A DNA stretch of 64,000 nucleotides from Shinisaurus crocodilurus (GCA_021292165.1 CM037879.1:243909797-243973796); one strand, 5' to 3'; positions 11,216 through 21,409 are shown, counted from the stretch's first letter. Numbers and translations: made by a program. The notes: generated by a model from the sequence alone, not told the origin.

Positions 11216-12254
11216 TCCTGCTATGCCATATCTTGTGATATAGGCCCATAAACACACACAAAGCATCACAAAATTCTGGGTTAGCCTATATAGCAACTGT
11301 ACTATGAGGCTACACAGCAAACTTCAGGCATAATAAGATCTAACTGAAATCAAATCATACAAATATTAAATAATTTATTTCTTCACTAATGAAAAATAAT
11401 GAATTATTTATATGTTATCTTGTGGCAGCCTACAGAGCTGCAAATAAATATTGTCAGAAAATAATCAGCATACACACTACTGGCAAATATTATTCCATCA
11501 TTTCTGTCTATGTCACTGTAAGACACAATTTGTTGACAATAATTATATAAATGACAACGATTTGCCAATGATGACTAATAAATAGAAGAGAGGATCACAC
11601 TTCCGAAAAGAATGATGTCTCTTCCTTCATTGTACAAGATAAATTGCTTTCAGGATTTTCCATTTCTAGCAGATCACTCAGACTTTAAGAACTTCCTTTC
11701 CATGTGAACATTAGCCATATCCAGCCTAGGGAACCAGGATGGATGAGGGAAAAGAATGGCAAGGTCACCTTGTTTGATTGTCTCCATCCACTAACAAGTA
11801 TCACCCTCAGCAAGAAAAATGGTTTCTCCTTCAAAATGTGCAAATATGCAGCAAAAAAAAAAAGTTGTATCCACTGGCCGGCTTGCTCTGTGCATTCAAG
11901 CCTACCACTGCCGCCAACCCTGATGACCATGCTCAGCCTGACATCTGCCTGCGAGTTATCCAGCTACTATGCCAAGCTCACCACTAGAGGAAAAGCACAG
12001 CTACAAACAGCTGCCACCTGGGAAATCCAGATGGAAAAAGCCAAATCCAGGTATATCCCCAAGCTGCAGACTTCCTCCTTCAGCAGGGAAAGCTTCCTCA
12101 TCTAAAGCAGTCCATTCACCTATTCCTACCATACCTCAGTGGTAGAGCATATGCAAGGTTGAATTCTTGACATTTCCAGTTAAAAGGATCAAGTAGCAAG
12201 TGATGGCAGAGACCTCTCTCTGCCTAAGACCCTAAAAAGCTATAATTATAATTA
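11216..12254. other. No gene seen
   Basis: A 133-codon frame at 11704-12105 (+) has no domain, no splice signals and ordinary composition; I treat it as chance. No recognised repeat. Confidence 0.4.
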
Positions 12255-12735
12255 TTATTTCCATTTCCATTTCCATAGCCAAAGTGCTCTGGGCAGTTCA
12301 CAGCAATTCAAAGCACAGGTACAATAATAGAAAAGATAATAATAAAATACAAATACAATAAAATACAGCATAAAATTCTGATATCAAAATTTAAAGCAGT
12401 TTAAACAACTAAAACAATTTCAATAAAAATTAGACCTGTTAAAACAGCTGATATGTCCCTGTCCCATCATATGCCATTAAATGCCTGGGAGTAGAGGCGA
12501 GTCTTAACCTGAAAAGATGAGAGTTGGCGTCAGGTGGGCCTCAGTGGGGAGATCACTCCAGAATCGGGGGGCCACCACTGAGAAGGCCCTCTTCCTTGCT
12601 GCCACCCTTTGAGCCTCCCTTGGAGGTGGCACTCAGAGGAAGGCCTCAGATGTAGATCGTAGTTGAGAGTGGACAACACTGTGCTAGATGGAGCAATGGC
12701 CTGACTTGGTAGAAGGCAGCTTCCTATATTCCTTA
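12255..12735. repeat. Decayed LINE 3' region (minus) joined to a SINE-like end (+)
   Basis: The left part starts with 'ccatttccatagccaaagtg' and A-rich 'aataaaatacaaata' blocks typical of an inverted LINE tail. It then carries 'gagaaggccctcttccttgc' and 'agatcactccagaatc', seen in many reptile CR1/L2-type 3' regions. The right end ('aaggcagcttcctatatt') matches, inverted, the piece at 39710-39740. The assignment to a LINE is from general familiarity. Confidence 0.45.
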
Positions 12736-13914
12736 CTCTAAGGAACTGCCCAGTGCCATTACCTCTATCTATCTGGATTGAGCTTCATTTTATTGGCCCT
12801 CATCCAGCCCATTAATGATTCAAGACAACCATTTCATTGCCTCACTGGCATCTGAGGAAAAGGATAGATATACCGTAACCGAATGCCAGTGTACTGATGA
12901 CACTGCACTCCAAATCCTCCCCCAGCAGCAGTTTCATGTAAGTAGGAAAAAGTATCTGTAACACAATGGAACCCTGTGGCACCCCATAGAATAACTTACA
13001 TGGGATAGAAGAGGAATACCTCAGCACCGCCTTCTGAAACCTGCTGTACAGGGAGCAGCGGAACCACTGCAAAGCAGTGCCACCCAATTTTACAGATTTT
13101 GTCTTGGACTCTATCCTCAGGCCTACCCTCAAATGTTGGGAAGACCTCAGACCCAACCTAAAATATTTGTTCCACCTCTGGTTTCAGGCCAGGGCCAAAT
13201 ATCTGAATTTTTTTTTTGTCCAAAAATTGGGTTAGCCTTCTAAATCTGCATTTCCTGTGTGGTTCGGACTTGTCCTGAAGGCATCCATGCTGACCAATAA
13301 ACGAAATGGCTGTTACCTCCTCAGTCATCGCATGGGAGCCACTGAGTTTAAGGTAATTTTGCCCTGTGTACCCACTTACTGTATTTCCATATATCATGGA
13401 AATAGTTTAGTTAAAAAATAATCCTATTTCCCCAGCCTCACTTAATGTATGAGTCATTTCATTACCTCTAATTATATGTTGACACACTTAGTAAATAAAA
13501 GGAGCAGCTAAAAAAAATAGCTGTAAAACAACAAGATCCAAAATAACAACCCTCGAAGTAAATGATGGGAAATATATCAAATACTTGTCAGTATAAGTTC
13601 TGATTCGAACATGCAGGTGCTCCTGTGGTAGTCATGGTCTCATGTGACTATTACTGCCTCAGAATGCACATTTTGGCCTAGCTCTTTGAAAAGTGCCTCC
13701 CACATGAAAATCCCCTTCCTTGTGGAAATCTTAATGACTTGAAGGAGGGTATTTTCATTTAGGTTCTCCATGGTGAGGGATATTTACAATATGAGGTGGC
13801 TATCTTTCACATATATTCTGTGACTAAATAGTCACATGAGAGGACTGTACCTTGTAAGTGTCTGCACATTTGAATCATTTTTGACATTCTAAAGAAGAGG
13901 AATTACCTTCCCCT
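12736..13914. other. No gene seen
   Basis: A minus frame at 12842-13156 contains a stretch resembling a degraded L2/CR1 reverse transcriptase (LQWFRCSLYSRFQ, then a GVPQGS-like motif at about 12980-13000), so 12780-13330 may be an old inverted L2 fragment. The rest is unremarkable. Confidence 0.4.
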
Positions 13915-13919
13915 GCTCC

Positions 13920-14645
13920 TGTGCAGCTAGGAGTGGGGAGAACATTGCAAGCATGGGGGAACGCAGGTCAAGGGGTGGGCCGGCCTAGTGTGTGCCAGCC
14001 AGGCACGCTGTTTGGTGCAGGCCATGAGGGGTGGGGCATTGATCTGCTGCTCCCTTGCTCCCTCCCTGTGGGCTTTGCTGGTCACCTGTTAGGGGGCTGA
14101 GTAGGAATCTTGGCTCATTGCCTTGATTGGCCATATGGGGCAATGTACGTGTTTTGCCTACTCTACACTGTGGTCCAGTGGATGGGGTTGTTTTTTCAAT
14201 TGGCTATTTTGATTTGGTTTAATTCAGTCACCTTTGCAGGTAAGTGCAGGAATATTCAGTGGAGTTATTGTTGGTGAGCATCCAGTGGCACCTTTTAGGC
14301 GATTGGCGATTCCTGAGACTTTCCGCTCAGGGCTTTGAGGCCCAGTGGGGAGATACAGATCGCCTTTGAGGCTGACTCACCTCACCCACTCGGGGTTTTG
14401 TGGCTCTTGGAGGGCATGAGAGGGGAAGGCTAGCCATCACCAGCATTGGTGTAAAACTGATGGGTGGCAATTTCACAGGCACCGTCCCCCGGGGGTTGGA
14501 TGCCTCACCCTAATGCACCTACCGGCAAGGGTGCATATAGTCAGGAACTCCCGCACTAGTTTCCCTTTGCAGATCTTTTATTTGTCAATTAATGTGACCT
14601 ATGTTTGTACCAAACTTTGTGTCTCCGCACGTTATTTCCCCTCCC
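13920..14645 (+). mobile_element. LTR-like element, family A copy 1
   Basis: This segment and 50085-50840 (minus) share long blocks in the same order: 'ctgagtaggaat.ttggctc', 'gtgttttgcct.ctctacac', 'gaggctgact.', 'ggtgtaaaact' and 'gcagatctt'. Both end in a 'tttgtgtct' terminus soon after an AATAAA-like site. The GC-rich, gene-free body with a polyadenylation-type end suggests a solo LTR of an endogenous retrovirus-type element. Ends and target duplication were not resolved; no internal region adjoins. Confidence 0.5.
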
Positions 14646-15217
14646 CTTTCACTCACAATGATCTATTCTACTTCACAGAAGAGTGGTAGGAAGAAACTAT
14701 GGAAATCCCATTTTGAAGCCAGATTCTGTTTGATTTATGCATTATTCACTGCCAAAGTCAACAGATAAGTACCCTAATAATTAACAGAATTGTCTTGCAA
14801 ATTGCTAAAGGAAACAGAATTGGGCCCAGCTGCTAACTTGATTCATGAGGAGGAGGAGGAAGATGGATTAGCCAGCAAGGCCTTATACCATATTAACAGG
14901 ATAGGTTTAAGAAAGGAATGAATGTGAAAAAGGATACAATTGGTGCTGTGATTTCCCCCCCTCCCCCCAAATTTGACAAACTGCCTTTAGTCTTTCCTTA
15001 TTTTCTCAATATCTTATCTTACAGCTTCTCTTACACATATTTCTTCTGGCAAAGCAACCCATAAGATTAGGCTACAAGATGATGCTAACATTTTTAAGTT
15101 CTCATTTTCCTCACTGTTTTTAGTACTGAAGAAATGGCAATGCTATATCTGAGTGGCTTAGAGGTTCAAAAGGGTAAAGCAATAAGAAAGTTACATTCTG
15201 TGTGACCCACTTGTATA
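14646..15217. other. No gene seen
   Basis: Ordinary sequence; a C-rich tract lies at 14956-14968. Confidence 0.4.
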
Positions 15218-15993
15218 CTAATACCCAGGGCTTTTTTTCTCAGAGAAAAGGTGGTGGAACTCACCCCCCCTCCCCTGGCCACGCCCCTACCCACCCCTAG
15301 GACTGCCCCCTAAAACCGCCCCTTTAGCTTCCTTTACCTTAGTGCAGTCCTCCTGCACCATGCTGAAAAATGAGTTGAGGGCTCATGCACACCATCGCTT
15401 AATACTATATAAAGGGTGATCCAACAATTCCATTGTTCCAAGAAACTGGGTACCTGTATGTATTTATATTTTGATGCAGTCTTCTTCAGAATTATTGTCG
15501 TCATGCAGCTGGGACAGGGGAAGGAATGGAAGCCCAAACAGGCAGTTTCCATTATCATAGAGCTGTCCTATGGGAGGTTATATATGTTGCTTGCTGCTAC
15601 AGATGCCTCCAGAAACAGTTAGAAGAGGCATCCAGTACTCTTTATTTTTCTTTCAAAACATTGCTTTGTTTTGGTAGTTCCCCCAAATTCTTCAGGTATC
15701 TCAACAAGAGAGACTATTTCCCTCAATTGTTTCCCCTAAATGTAATATTGGGCTGCCAGCTTATGAGATCAGATCATGATAACCAGCAAAGGTGTAAGGT
15801 TGGCTAATTATGCCTCTAAACAGCCTTCTCCCAACAGGCAACCTCAGCCATTCAGAACTTACATTTATTTATTTAAAAATTATACTGCAGTCCAGCCCAA
15901 GAGATTTCACAGTGAGTTACCACGTGTTAAAAGAGACAGAACGACCTGGAACACAAAACAGCTGTAAACCTAAATTAAAGTACCAGGCTCTAA

Positions 15994-16072
15994 GGCTGCC
16001 ATGCTATGCACACTTACTTGGGAGTAAGCTCTCCTGAAATCCTTCAAAGTAAACATGCATAGGATTGGGCTG
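15994..16072. mobile_element. PIF/Harbinger-like MITE
   Basis: Ends GGCTGCCATGCTATGCACAC and GCATAGGATTGGGCTG are inverted and bracketed by TAA (15991-15993, 16073-16075). The internal text 'acttacttgggagtaagc' is the usual core of this reptile MITE. It is nested in the hAT unit at 15226-18991. Confidence 0.6.
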
Positions 16073-17262
16073 TAAAACAATGCAGCGCAGTCAATGTAGT
16101 CTGCTTCGTTTTAAAACCAGAGACCGGGCATCCCTTCACCAGACCAAATGCCGGTCTACGAAAGATTTCAAGAGGCTTCCTAAAGGTCAGGTCGGATAAC
16201 TATGCAGAGGTGTGTGTGTGTGTGTAACACGAAGTGACCCCCAAGGCAAGCATCAACTGCACGTGGCACAACGGCCGAGCTCAGAAAAATCCCCGAAAGC
16301 TACCTTGAGTGGAGAAAATAGCATGTGGTATAGTAATGAAATATACCACATGCTGTCTCTCTGTGCTGTTTTTCTGATGAAAATCTCCCACCCAGCTGTT
16401 GTTTGCCTCATTAGGAGAAAGTGGCATGCACAGCTTGCAAAGAGATAGGTTTTCCATAAGGGGGCAAAAAGCAGCTTTGAGCAGAAGGGCAATTTTCATC
16501 AGGAAAATGGTGCTTCGGGGAAGAGTAAGGAACACCACCCACCCACACGGTACCTTTCCCAGTCCTGATGCAATGGCTCCCCAGCTGCTATTTGCTTACA
16601 TTTAAAGAGATCTCTGATATCTCTTCTAGTTTAGTCCTCACTGAGATGGTAAACCTGTGGGCTAGATCACTTCATATTGCAGGTGATATGAAGGTGGGGA
16701 CTCAGATGGTTGAAGTCTCCCTCATATAAATGAATAAATTGAGCACATAAACAAGAACAAGAACAACCGAGTTGTCATCTAGTTCTCCGTGGGGAGGAAA
16801 TTGTTTTTGTTTGGAGGCTCATGCAAGCCCCCACATGCAGTCCAAAATGGTACAGCCCAGACACCGGCTGACAACCTCAGTGATAACTCAGCCTTGGAGA
16901 ACAGGCTGCAAGGCAGGAAGGCAATTGAATCCATGCGTTGGGCATATACTTGGCGGTCCCCATTGATGGCACCTAGGATAAGGTGTCGTCCACCCTGTCA
17001 AATCGTAGACCAAACCTTGCTGTCAAACCCTCTCAAGTGGAACAAAAGAACAAGCTACATGCCATTAGTGAAATTAAAATTAGATGCACGTGCTTAAATT
17101 GCTCTCTGAAGTGCGTCTTGATGCAAGTGCTATGTTCATTCGTTTATTTTTTTCCCCTTATCTTTTTAAAAGTAATGTTCAAAACAAGTACAAATCACAA
17201 AATGTCACAAATATGAAAGTTGGCATAGTATAGGGCATAATTGAAGATTATGATGTCTCCAA

Positions 17263-17357
17263 CCTTGGGTCCCCAGATGTTTTTGGCCTACAACTCCCAG
17301 CTATGCTGGCTGGGGCATGCTGGGAGTTGTAGGCCAAAAACATCTGGGGACCCAAGG
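17263..17357. mobile_element. Perfect 39-bp inverted repeat (MITE-like)
   Basis: The left arm 17263-17301 and right arm 17319-17357 are exactly complementary over 39 bases, with a 17-base loop. The text ('ccccagatgttttt', 'ctacaactcccagc') belongs to a widespread amniote repeat family. If transcribed it would fold into a long perfect hairpin. Confidence 0.75.
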
Positions 17358-17394
17358 CTGGAGAACACTGGTATAGGGGTTGAAAGTGTGAGCT

Positions 17395-17612
17395 ATGAGC
17401 CAGGAGGTTCTTGCTACAAATCTCAGCTTATCTCTGAACTTACAAGATAGATTTAGGCAAGTCACTCTTCTCTTAATCATAGTCCTCCATCTGTAATATG
17501 AGGCTAATATTGACCTACCTTACAAGGCTGTTGTGAAACTGAATGAGACAAGGCTAAGCATTTTGAACATTTGAAATGCATGATATAAATGCTAAGTATT
17601 ATTATCATTACT
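17395..17612 (+). repeat. MIR-like ancient SINE
   Basis: The order 'aggcaagtcactct', 'tcctccatctgtaatatgag', 'ttacaaggctgttgtgaaac' and a final 'taagtattattatcatta' follows the MIR/CORE-SINE consensus known from amniotes. It is diverged and lies inside the hAT unit at 15226-18991. Confidence 0.65.
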
Positions 17613-17810
17613 GTGCAGGGGAAACATTCAAGTTTATTTGATTGCATGTTATTCCTTCTTGTGTAATTACCATGTTATTTTATATGATAAAATGCTGCAA
17701 AATCCAATATAATATTGCCACCTTCTCAGCTAGGGCAAATTGATTTTAACATAAGGAGGTCTATGTTTGCTTGTAGCTTGATTTTAATGTGTTATGAAGC
17801 TTACTTTTTA

Positions 17811-17851
<41 letters not shown>
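17811..17851. repeat. (CAT)n microsatellite
   Basis: About 13 perfect CAT units. Confidence 0.95.
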
Positions 17852-17852
<1 letters not shown>

Positions 17853-18541
17853 ATTTCACGTGGACAGCCATGGTGCTGTTACCTTAATGCAGATTTTGCA
17901 TTTCTATAAATATTCTGCCTTCTGCTTTAATCAGTTCTTGCACTAAGGAATCATGGTCTTTGAATGTTAAATAACCATGCATATTCAATAGAAGTCAGGT
18001 CGCAGTGCATAGATAGCTTCAGGCTTTACATGAGAGGAGGGGAGGGAGAGAGAGGCAGGAATATAAAGCAAAGCAAAGCAAAAACTAAGCTGCAGAGCTG
18101 CAGTGAGCGTGCTGGATATGTAGATCACCACTGCAATACTTTCTCTCTTTGTCCATCTGGAAATGAGTTTTTCCACCTGAATTTTAAATATGTCACTGAC
18201 TACCGAATCCACTGTTCTCTTGCACATAACAACAGTGAGAAGGGAAAAATAATTTTGCCTCCATTTCCCAGTCTTAGAAGCTACTCACCATTACTTTAAT
18301 TACCAAGGAGATGTAAGAAAATGAAGAAGAAAAGCAGAGGCTTCATTTCACACCCGGTTACTTGGACTTTGTCTCCTCTTGATCTCCCAATGGACTTTGG
18401 ACTACCCGGTATCACATGATACTTGGGAATTTGAAGGAGACTCTGCATGACTATAAGGCTGCCTTAGTCATGCAGAGTCTCATTCAGATTCTTAGGCAGC
18501 TAAGAAGATGATAGAGGGGTTTTCCTCCCTTCTTCTTTACT

Positions 18542-18935
18542 TCAGACACAGAATCTGCAGGTATCCAGATGGAGGGCTCCTAATGGGTAATCAAAGGGCA
18601 TTATGCAGCTATTCCATCTTTTCTTCCTTCCTTTCTTTTTCTTTTTCTTTCTCCTGGTAAGGAAAAAGACTGATGAAGTGGTGGGGAAACGCAGGAGGGC
18701 TACAAATTGAAGATTATGATGTCTGGACACTTCCACCCTCTGCTCATCTGCTTGAGGGTGGCTGTGCAGGTCCGGGTCTCGGTACTCCGCTTCCCACGCT
18801 GTTTTCTTGGGCGCTGCCATGCCGCTTCCACTTCACCCGGTCGTGAAGGCTCCACCCGGCGACAACCCGGAAGCGGAAGCACGAAGCAAAGGCGCGCAAT
18901 GCTCACTAGGAGGCGGCAGGGATTAATTACGGACA
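18542..18935 (-). other. Captured 5' exon-like segment
   Basis: On the minus strand a CpG-rich leader (18935-18823) precedes an ATG in good context (GCGGC ATG GC, 18820-18818). It opens a frame beginning MAAPKKTAWEAEYRD, charged and protein-like for about 35 codons before it runs into low-complexity lysine codons (18610-18660). It looks like a promoter plus first exon of a cellular gene, or the first exon of a lost transposase, next to the right end of the hAT unit. I do not recognise the protein, and no clear donor is visible. Confidence 0.35.
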
Positions 18936-18999
18936 CTGAAAAAAGGTGGCGGAACGCCGTTCCGGTGCGTTCCGCCAGAAAAAAAGCCCTGCTAATACC

Positions 19000-19664
19000 T
19001 CTTTGAAATCAAATGAGACTCTAATTTTCATTTTGAGTCTTTCTGCAGCTCATTCAATTCAGTTTACTAATCCATCCTGCTGAAACAATTAAGGAACACA
19101 AAAGCACATAATGGAGCTCCTTTCTGTTGGTCATTAAAGTGTGATTTACTCAAACTTAGGGTAACTTCAGCACCATCACATATTCTAATAAAAAAAGAAA
19201 GAAAGATCTCCTTCCAGTCCCATAACAAATGATACCATTAGGCGAGTTGCTGCTGCTCAAGACTATCATTTGTTAACTTAATCAAATAATGGAGCCTGTG
19301 ATTTAACATATTTTTTCTGGCTCATAAAAAGTGCAACTTCCTTTGCAGAAATATTTTGCTAGCTGGTTGTGAATGTGTATGTGAGAGGGAGGGGGGAGAA
19401 AGAGGGAGTTGTTTGCTTGAAAAACTGGCTGGTACCTATTTTCTACAACACCCTGTCCCTATTCCACCAAAAGCCATTGTACAGTATAGCTATTATGATG
19501 TGATGCTAAATGTTCAGAGGAAAAACATCAGCAATGGAACAATGAACAAAGAGTGCATCCTTCATAAGCATGAGGGAAGTGAAAGATCAGTCTGGATGGG
19601 AGAAAAACATGTATTCTAGGGATCACTTGACCATCATGCCTTGAGCAAGCACCCAAATTCTAAT
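19000..19664. other. No gene seen
   Basis: Ordinary sequence. A GA-rich tract lies at 19380-19406. Confidence 0.4.
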
Positions 19665-19799
19665 AGGATCATAGAGTTGGAAGGTGCCTACAAGGCCATC
19701 TAGTCCAACCCCCTGCTCAATGCAGGAAACTGGAGGAGGGGTCTCCCATCCAAGTAATAACCAGGCCTGACCCTGCTACCTTGATAGGAACATACTGGG
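19665..19799 (-). mobile_element. 5S-headed SINE with CR1-like tail, truncated
   Basis: Inverted copy of the same family as 9295-9482: 'catagagttggaagg' tail end, then 'ccaagtaataaccaggcctg' from the 5S-like head. The head is cut at about 19775 and continues into 'catactgggtact'. Confidence 0.65.
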
Positions 19800-19803
19800 T
19801 ACT

Positions 19804-20058
19804 GGATTCATTCATTCATTCATTCATTTATTTATTACATTTATACCCCACCTTTTTTCCTGCAAGGAACCCAAGGCGGCTTACATAATTCTCCTCCCCC
19901 TCTCCATGTTATCCTCACAACAACCCTGTGAGGTAGGTTAGGCTGAGAGTCAGTGACTGGCCCAAAGTCACCCAGTGAGTTTCATGGCCAAGCAGGGACT
20001 AGAACCCGGATCTCCCGAGTCCCAGTCCAACAGTCTCACCACTACGCCACACGGGCTC
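19804..20058 (-). mobile_element. Sauria-type tRNA-derived SINE, full length
   Basis: On the minus strand the head reads 'gtgtggcgtagtggtgagac' (A box) and 'ccgggttctagtccc' (B box), the RNA polymerase III promoter of a tRNA-derived SINE. The body continues through 'gtgactttgggcca' and 'gccgccttgggttccttgca' to a 'tataaatgtaataaa' tail. It sits between two 5S-headed SINEs. Copies are also at 31406, 52478 and 55149. Confidence 0.85.
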
Positions 20059-20092
20059 TGATGGAAGGGAATTAAAATATTAGAACTTCATC

Positions 20093-20272
20093 ACAAGGCC
20101 TGTGGCTTACACTGGCTCAGCTTGTCTGAGTGTGGAAAGCTAAGCAGGGTCAAGTCTGGTTATTACTTGGATGGGAGACCCCTCCTCTAGTTTCCTGCAT
20201 TGAGCAGGGGGTTGGACTCGATAGCCTTGTAGGCTCCTTCCAACTCTATGATCTATGAAATCTATGAAACAA
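20093..20272 (+). mobile_element. 5S-headed SINE with CR1-like tail
   Basis: The clearest copy: 'aaggcctgtggctt' and 'ggaaagctaagcagggtc' through 'attacttggatgggagacc' correspond to the 3' two-thirds of 5S rRNA (20095-20192). A CR1-like 3' end follows ('gagcagggggttggactcga', 'ccttccaactctatgat') and finishes in 'ctatgaaat' repeats. The internal 5S promoter would drive transcription by RNA polymerase III; the CR1-like tail would recruit the CR1 reverse transcriptase. Confidence 0.75.
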
Positions 20273-20374
20273 TTCAAAAATTCATAATAGCAATATCTGC
20301 ATGAGTACTATCGAATGGCAGGATTGTGACTTTGGGGTTTACATTAGAAACTGATACAGCTGCAAATGTATTGA

Positions 20375-20926
20375 GGTCTAGGGGTGTAGCTGAGCAGCCC
20401 AACGGACACGAGTGAGGCCCGAACTGGGCCTGCTCGTGTCCGTGCGGGCTCTCAGCCACCCGCACGGGCTTTACCTGGGCTCTCCACGGAGCGGAGAGCC
20501 GTCCTCTTCTGTCTGATAGGTCCCGTCGCGTCACTTCCGGCGTGGAGGAAGTCACGCGACGGGACACTGCGCTCTGTTTTGGCAGGGGGAACCATGGCAA
20601 CAGGGCTGTTTAAGCCCTGTTGCCATGGTTCCCTGCGCCAAAACAGAGCGCAGGCGGGGCTCCAGAGCGCAGGCGGGGCTCCAGAGCGCAGGCGGGGCGG
20701 CGCGGAGGTGGCGAAGCGCAGCAGGACCAGGTAGGATGGCGGGGGGTGGGGGGGCCTCCGGCGGCGGCGGCAGCAGCGGGGAGGGCTGGGGGGGCTCCGG
20801 CGGCCCGAGTGGTGCGGAGAATGCTCTGCGCCGCTCTGAAGAGCGAGATTGGGCCGCCGCCACCGCGGAGGTCTGAGTCGCGGAGAACTTCGGGCCCACG
20901 TAGGGCCCAAAGTACATCCCTAGACC
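20375..20926. mobile_element. CpG-rich multi-hairpin DNA element
   Basis: The ends are inverted: GGTCTAGGGGTGTA (20375) and TACATCCCTAGACC (to 20926). Whether the TA inside GGTCTA is a target duplication cannot be told. The interior holds four strong hairpins: 20404-20441, 20477-20501 (GGCTCTCC/GGAGAGCC), 20520-20565 (19-bp arms, one mismatch) and 20568-20652 (long stem with a perfect 21-bp core and 5-base loop). A GC-rich half with a direct repeat of 'gagcgcaggcggggctcca' and a donor-like CAGGTAGG at 20729 follows. The module 20545-20735 recurs at 61795-61985. No transposase frame; long GC-rich open frames here are composition artefacts. Confidence 0.65.
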
Positions 20927-21050
20927 AACTATTAAAAAAATACAATGAGCAGCATATCGCAAGGCTGCTGTGCTCCCGCTGATTGTGTTGCACCAGTGGG
21001 CAGTGGAGGCTGGTGGCTTCCATGCCAGTGGGGCCGTGTACCTGCTCTGG

Positions 21051-21149
21051 ATTTTACTTTGAACTTCTAAGGAGCTATCCATGGTGCTGATCCTAGTTTG
21101 TGCATAGGGTTTAGCACCATGGATAGCTCCTTAAAGTTCAGAGTAAAAT
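21051..21149. repeat. Long inverted repeat (MITE-like)
   Basis: Arms 21051-21088 and 21113-21149 are nearly perfectly complementary over about 37 bases ('aaggagctatccatggtgct' and its complement), with a 24-base loop. The flanks carry further inverted text ('gccagtgggg'). Confidence 0.7.
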
Positions 21150-21198
21150 TGCCAGTGGGGCACACATGTCGTGCAACAGGGAGTTAGCACATTATAAA

Positions 21199-21325
21199 GG
21201 AACCCCGGAAACAAGTGGAAATGCTGGTTTCTAGATCAGGACAGTTCAGTGGAGCTCTTTTCTGTGGGCTCCTCTGGCCTGCTCCATTCCGGAAAAAAGA
21301 GTTTCCACTTGTTTGGGGTTGCTTT
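21199..21325. repeat. Second inverted repeat
   Basis: 'aaccccggaaacaagtggaaa' near 21200-21220 is mirrored by 'tttccacttgtttggggtt' near 21308-21326. It is likely a small foldback element adjacent to the previous one. Confidence 0.55.
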
Positions 21326-21409
21326 AACAACCGCTAGCTTGCCATCACTAGCAGTGGGTCCCGCTGGCATGCAGGCAGCACAGGAAATTGCCCACTGAGT
21401 ATCGCTGAT

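Larger units (their letters stand above)
15226..18991. mobile_element. 3.77-kb non-autonomous hAT-type unit
   Basis: The left end CAGGGCTTTTTTTCT and the right end AGAAAAAAAGCCCTG are inverted repeats. They are flanked by a perfect 8-bp duplication CTAATACC (15218-15225 and 18992-18999), the hAT signature. No transposase frame is present. The interior holds an old Harbinger-like MITE (15994), a perfect 39-bp hairpin element (17263), an ancient MIR-like SINE (17395) and a CpG-rich exon-like piece next to the right end (18700-18935). The enclosed repeats look older than the clean ends, so I infer that hAT ends mobilised captured genomic DNA. A 146-bp relative with the same ends is at 63172-63317. 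Confidence 0.8.

Noticed and set aside
11704..12105. 133-codon open frame
   Set aside because: No domain, no splice or promoter context and low-complexity lysine codons; length is within chance for 64 kb.
20095..20192. 5S rRNA gene
   Set aside because: Only the promoter-containing part resembles 5S, and it continues into a CR1-like tail; two other copies share the same join, so it is a SINE.
20452..21082. Several overlapping open frames of 120-176 codons
   Set aside because: They lie in CpG-rich hairpin DNA, overlap on both strands and show no domain or biased codon pattern.
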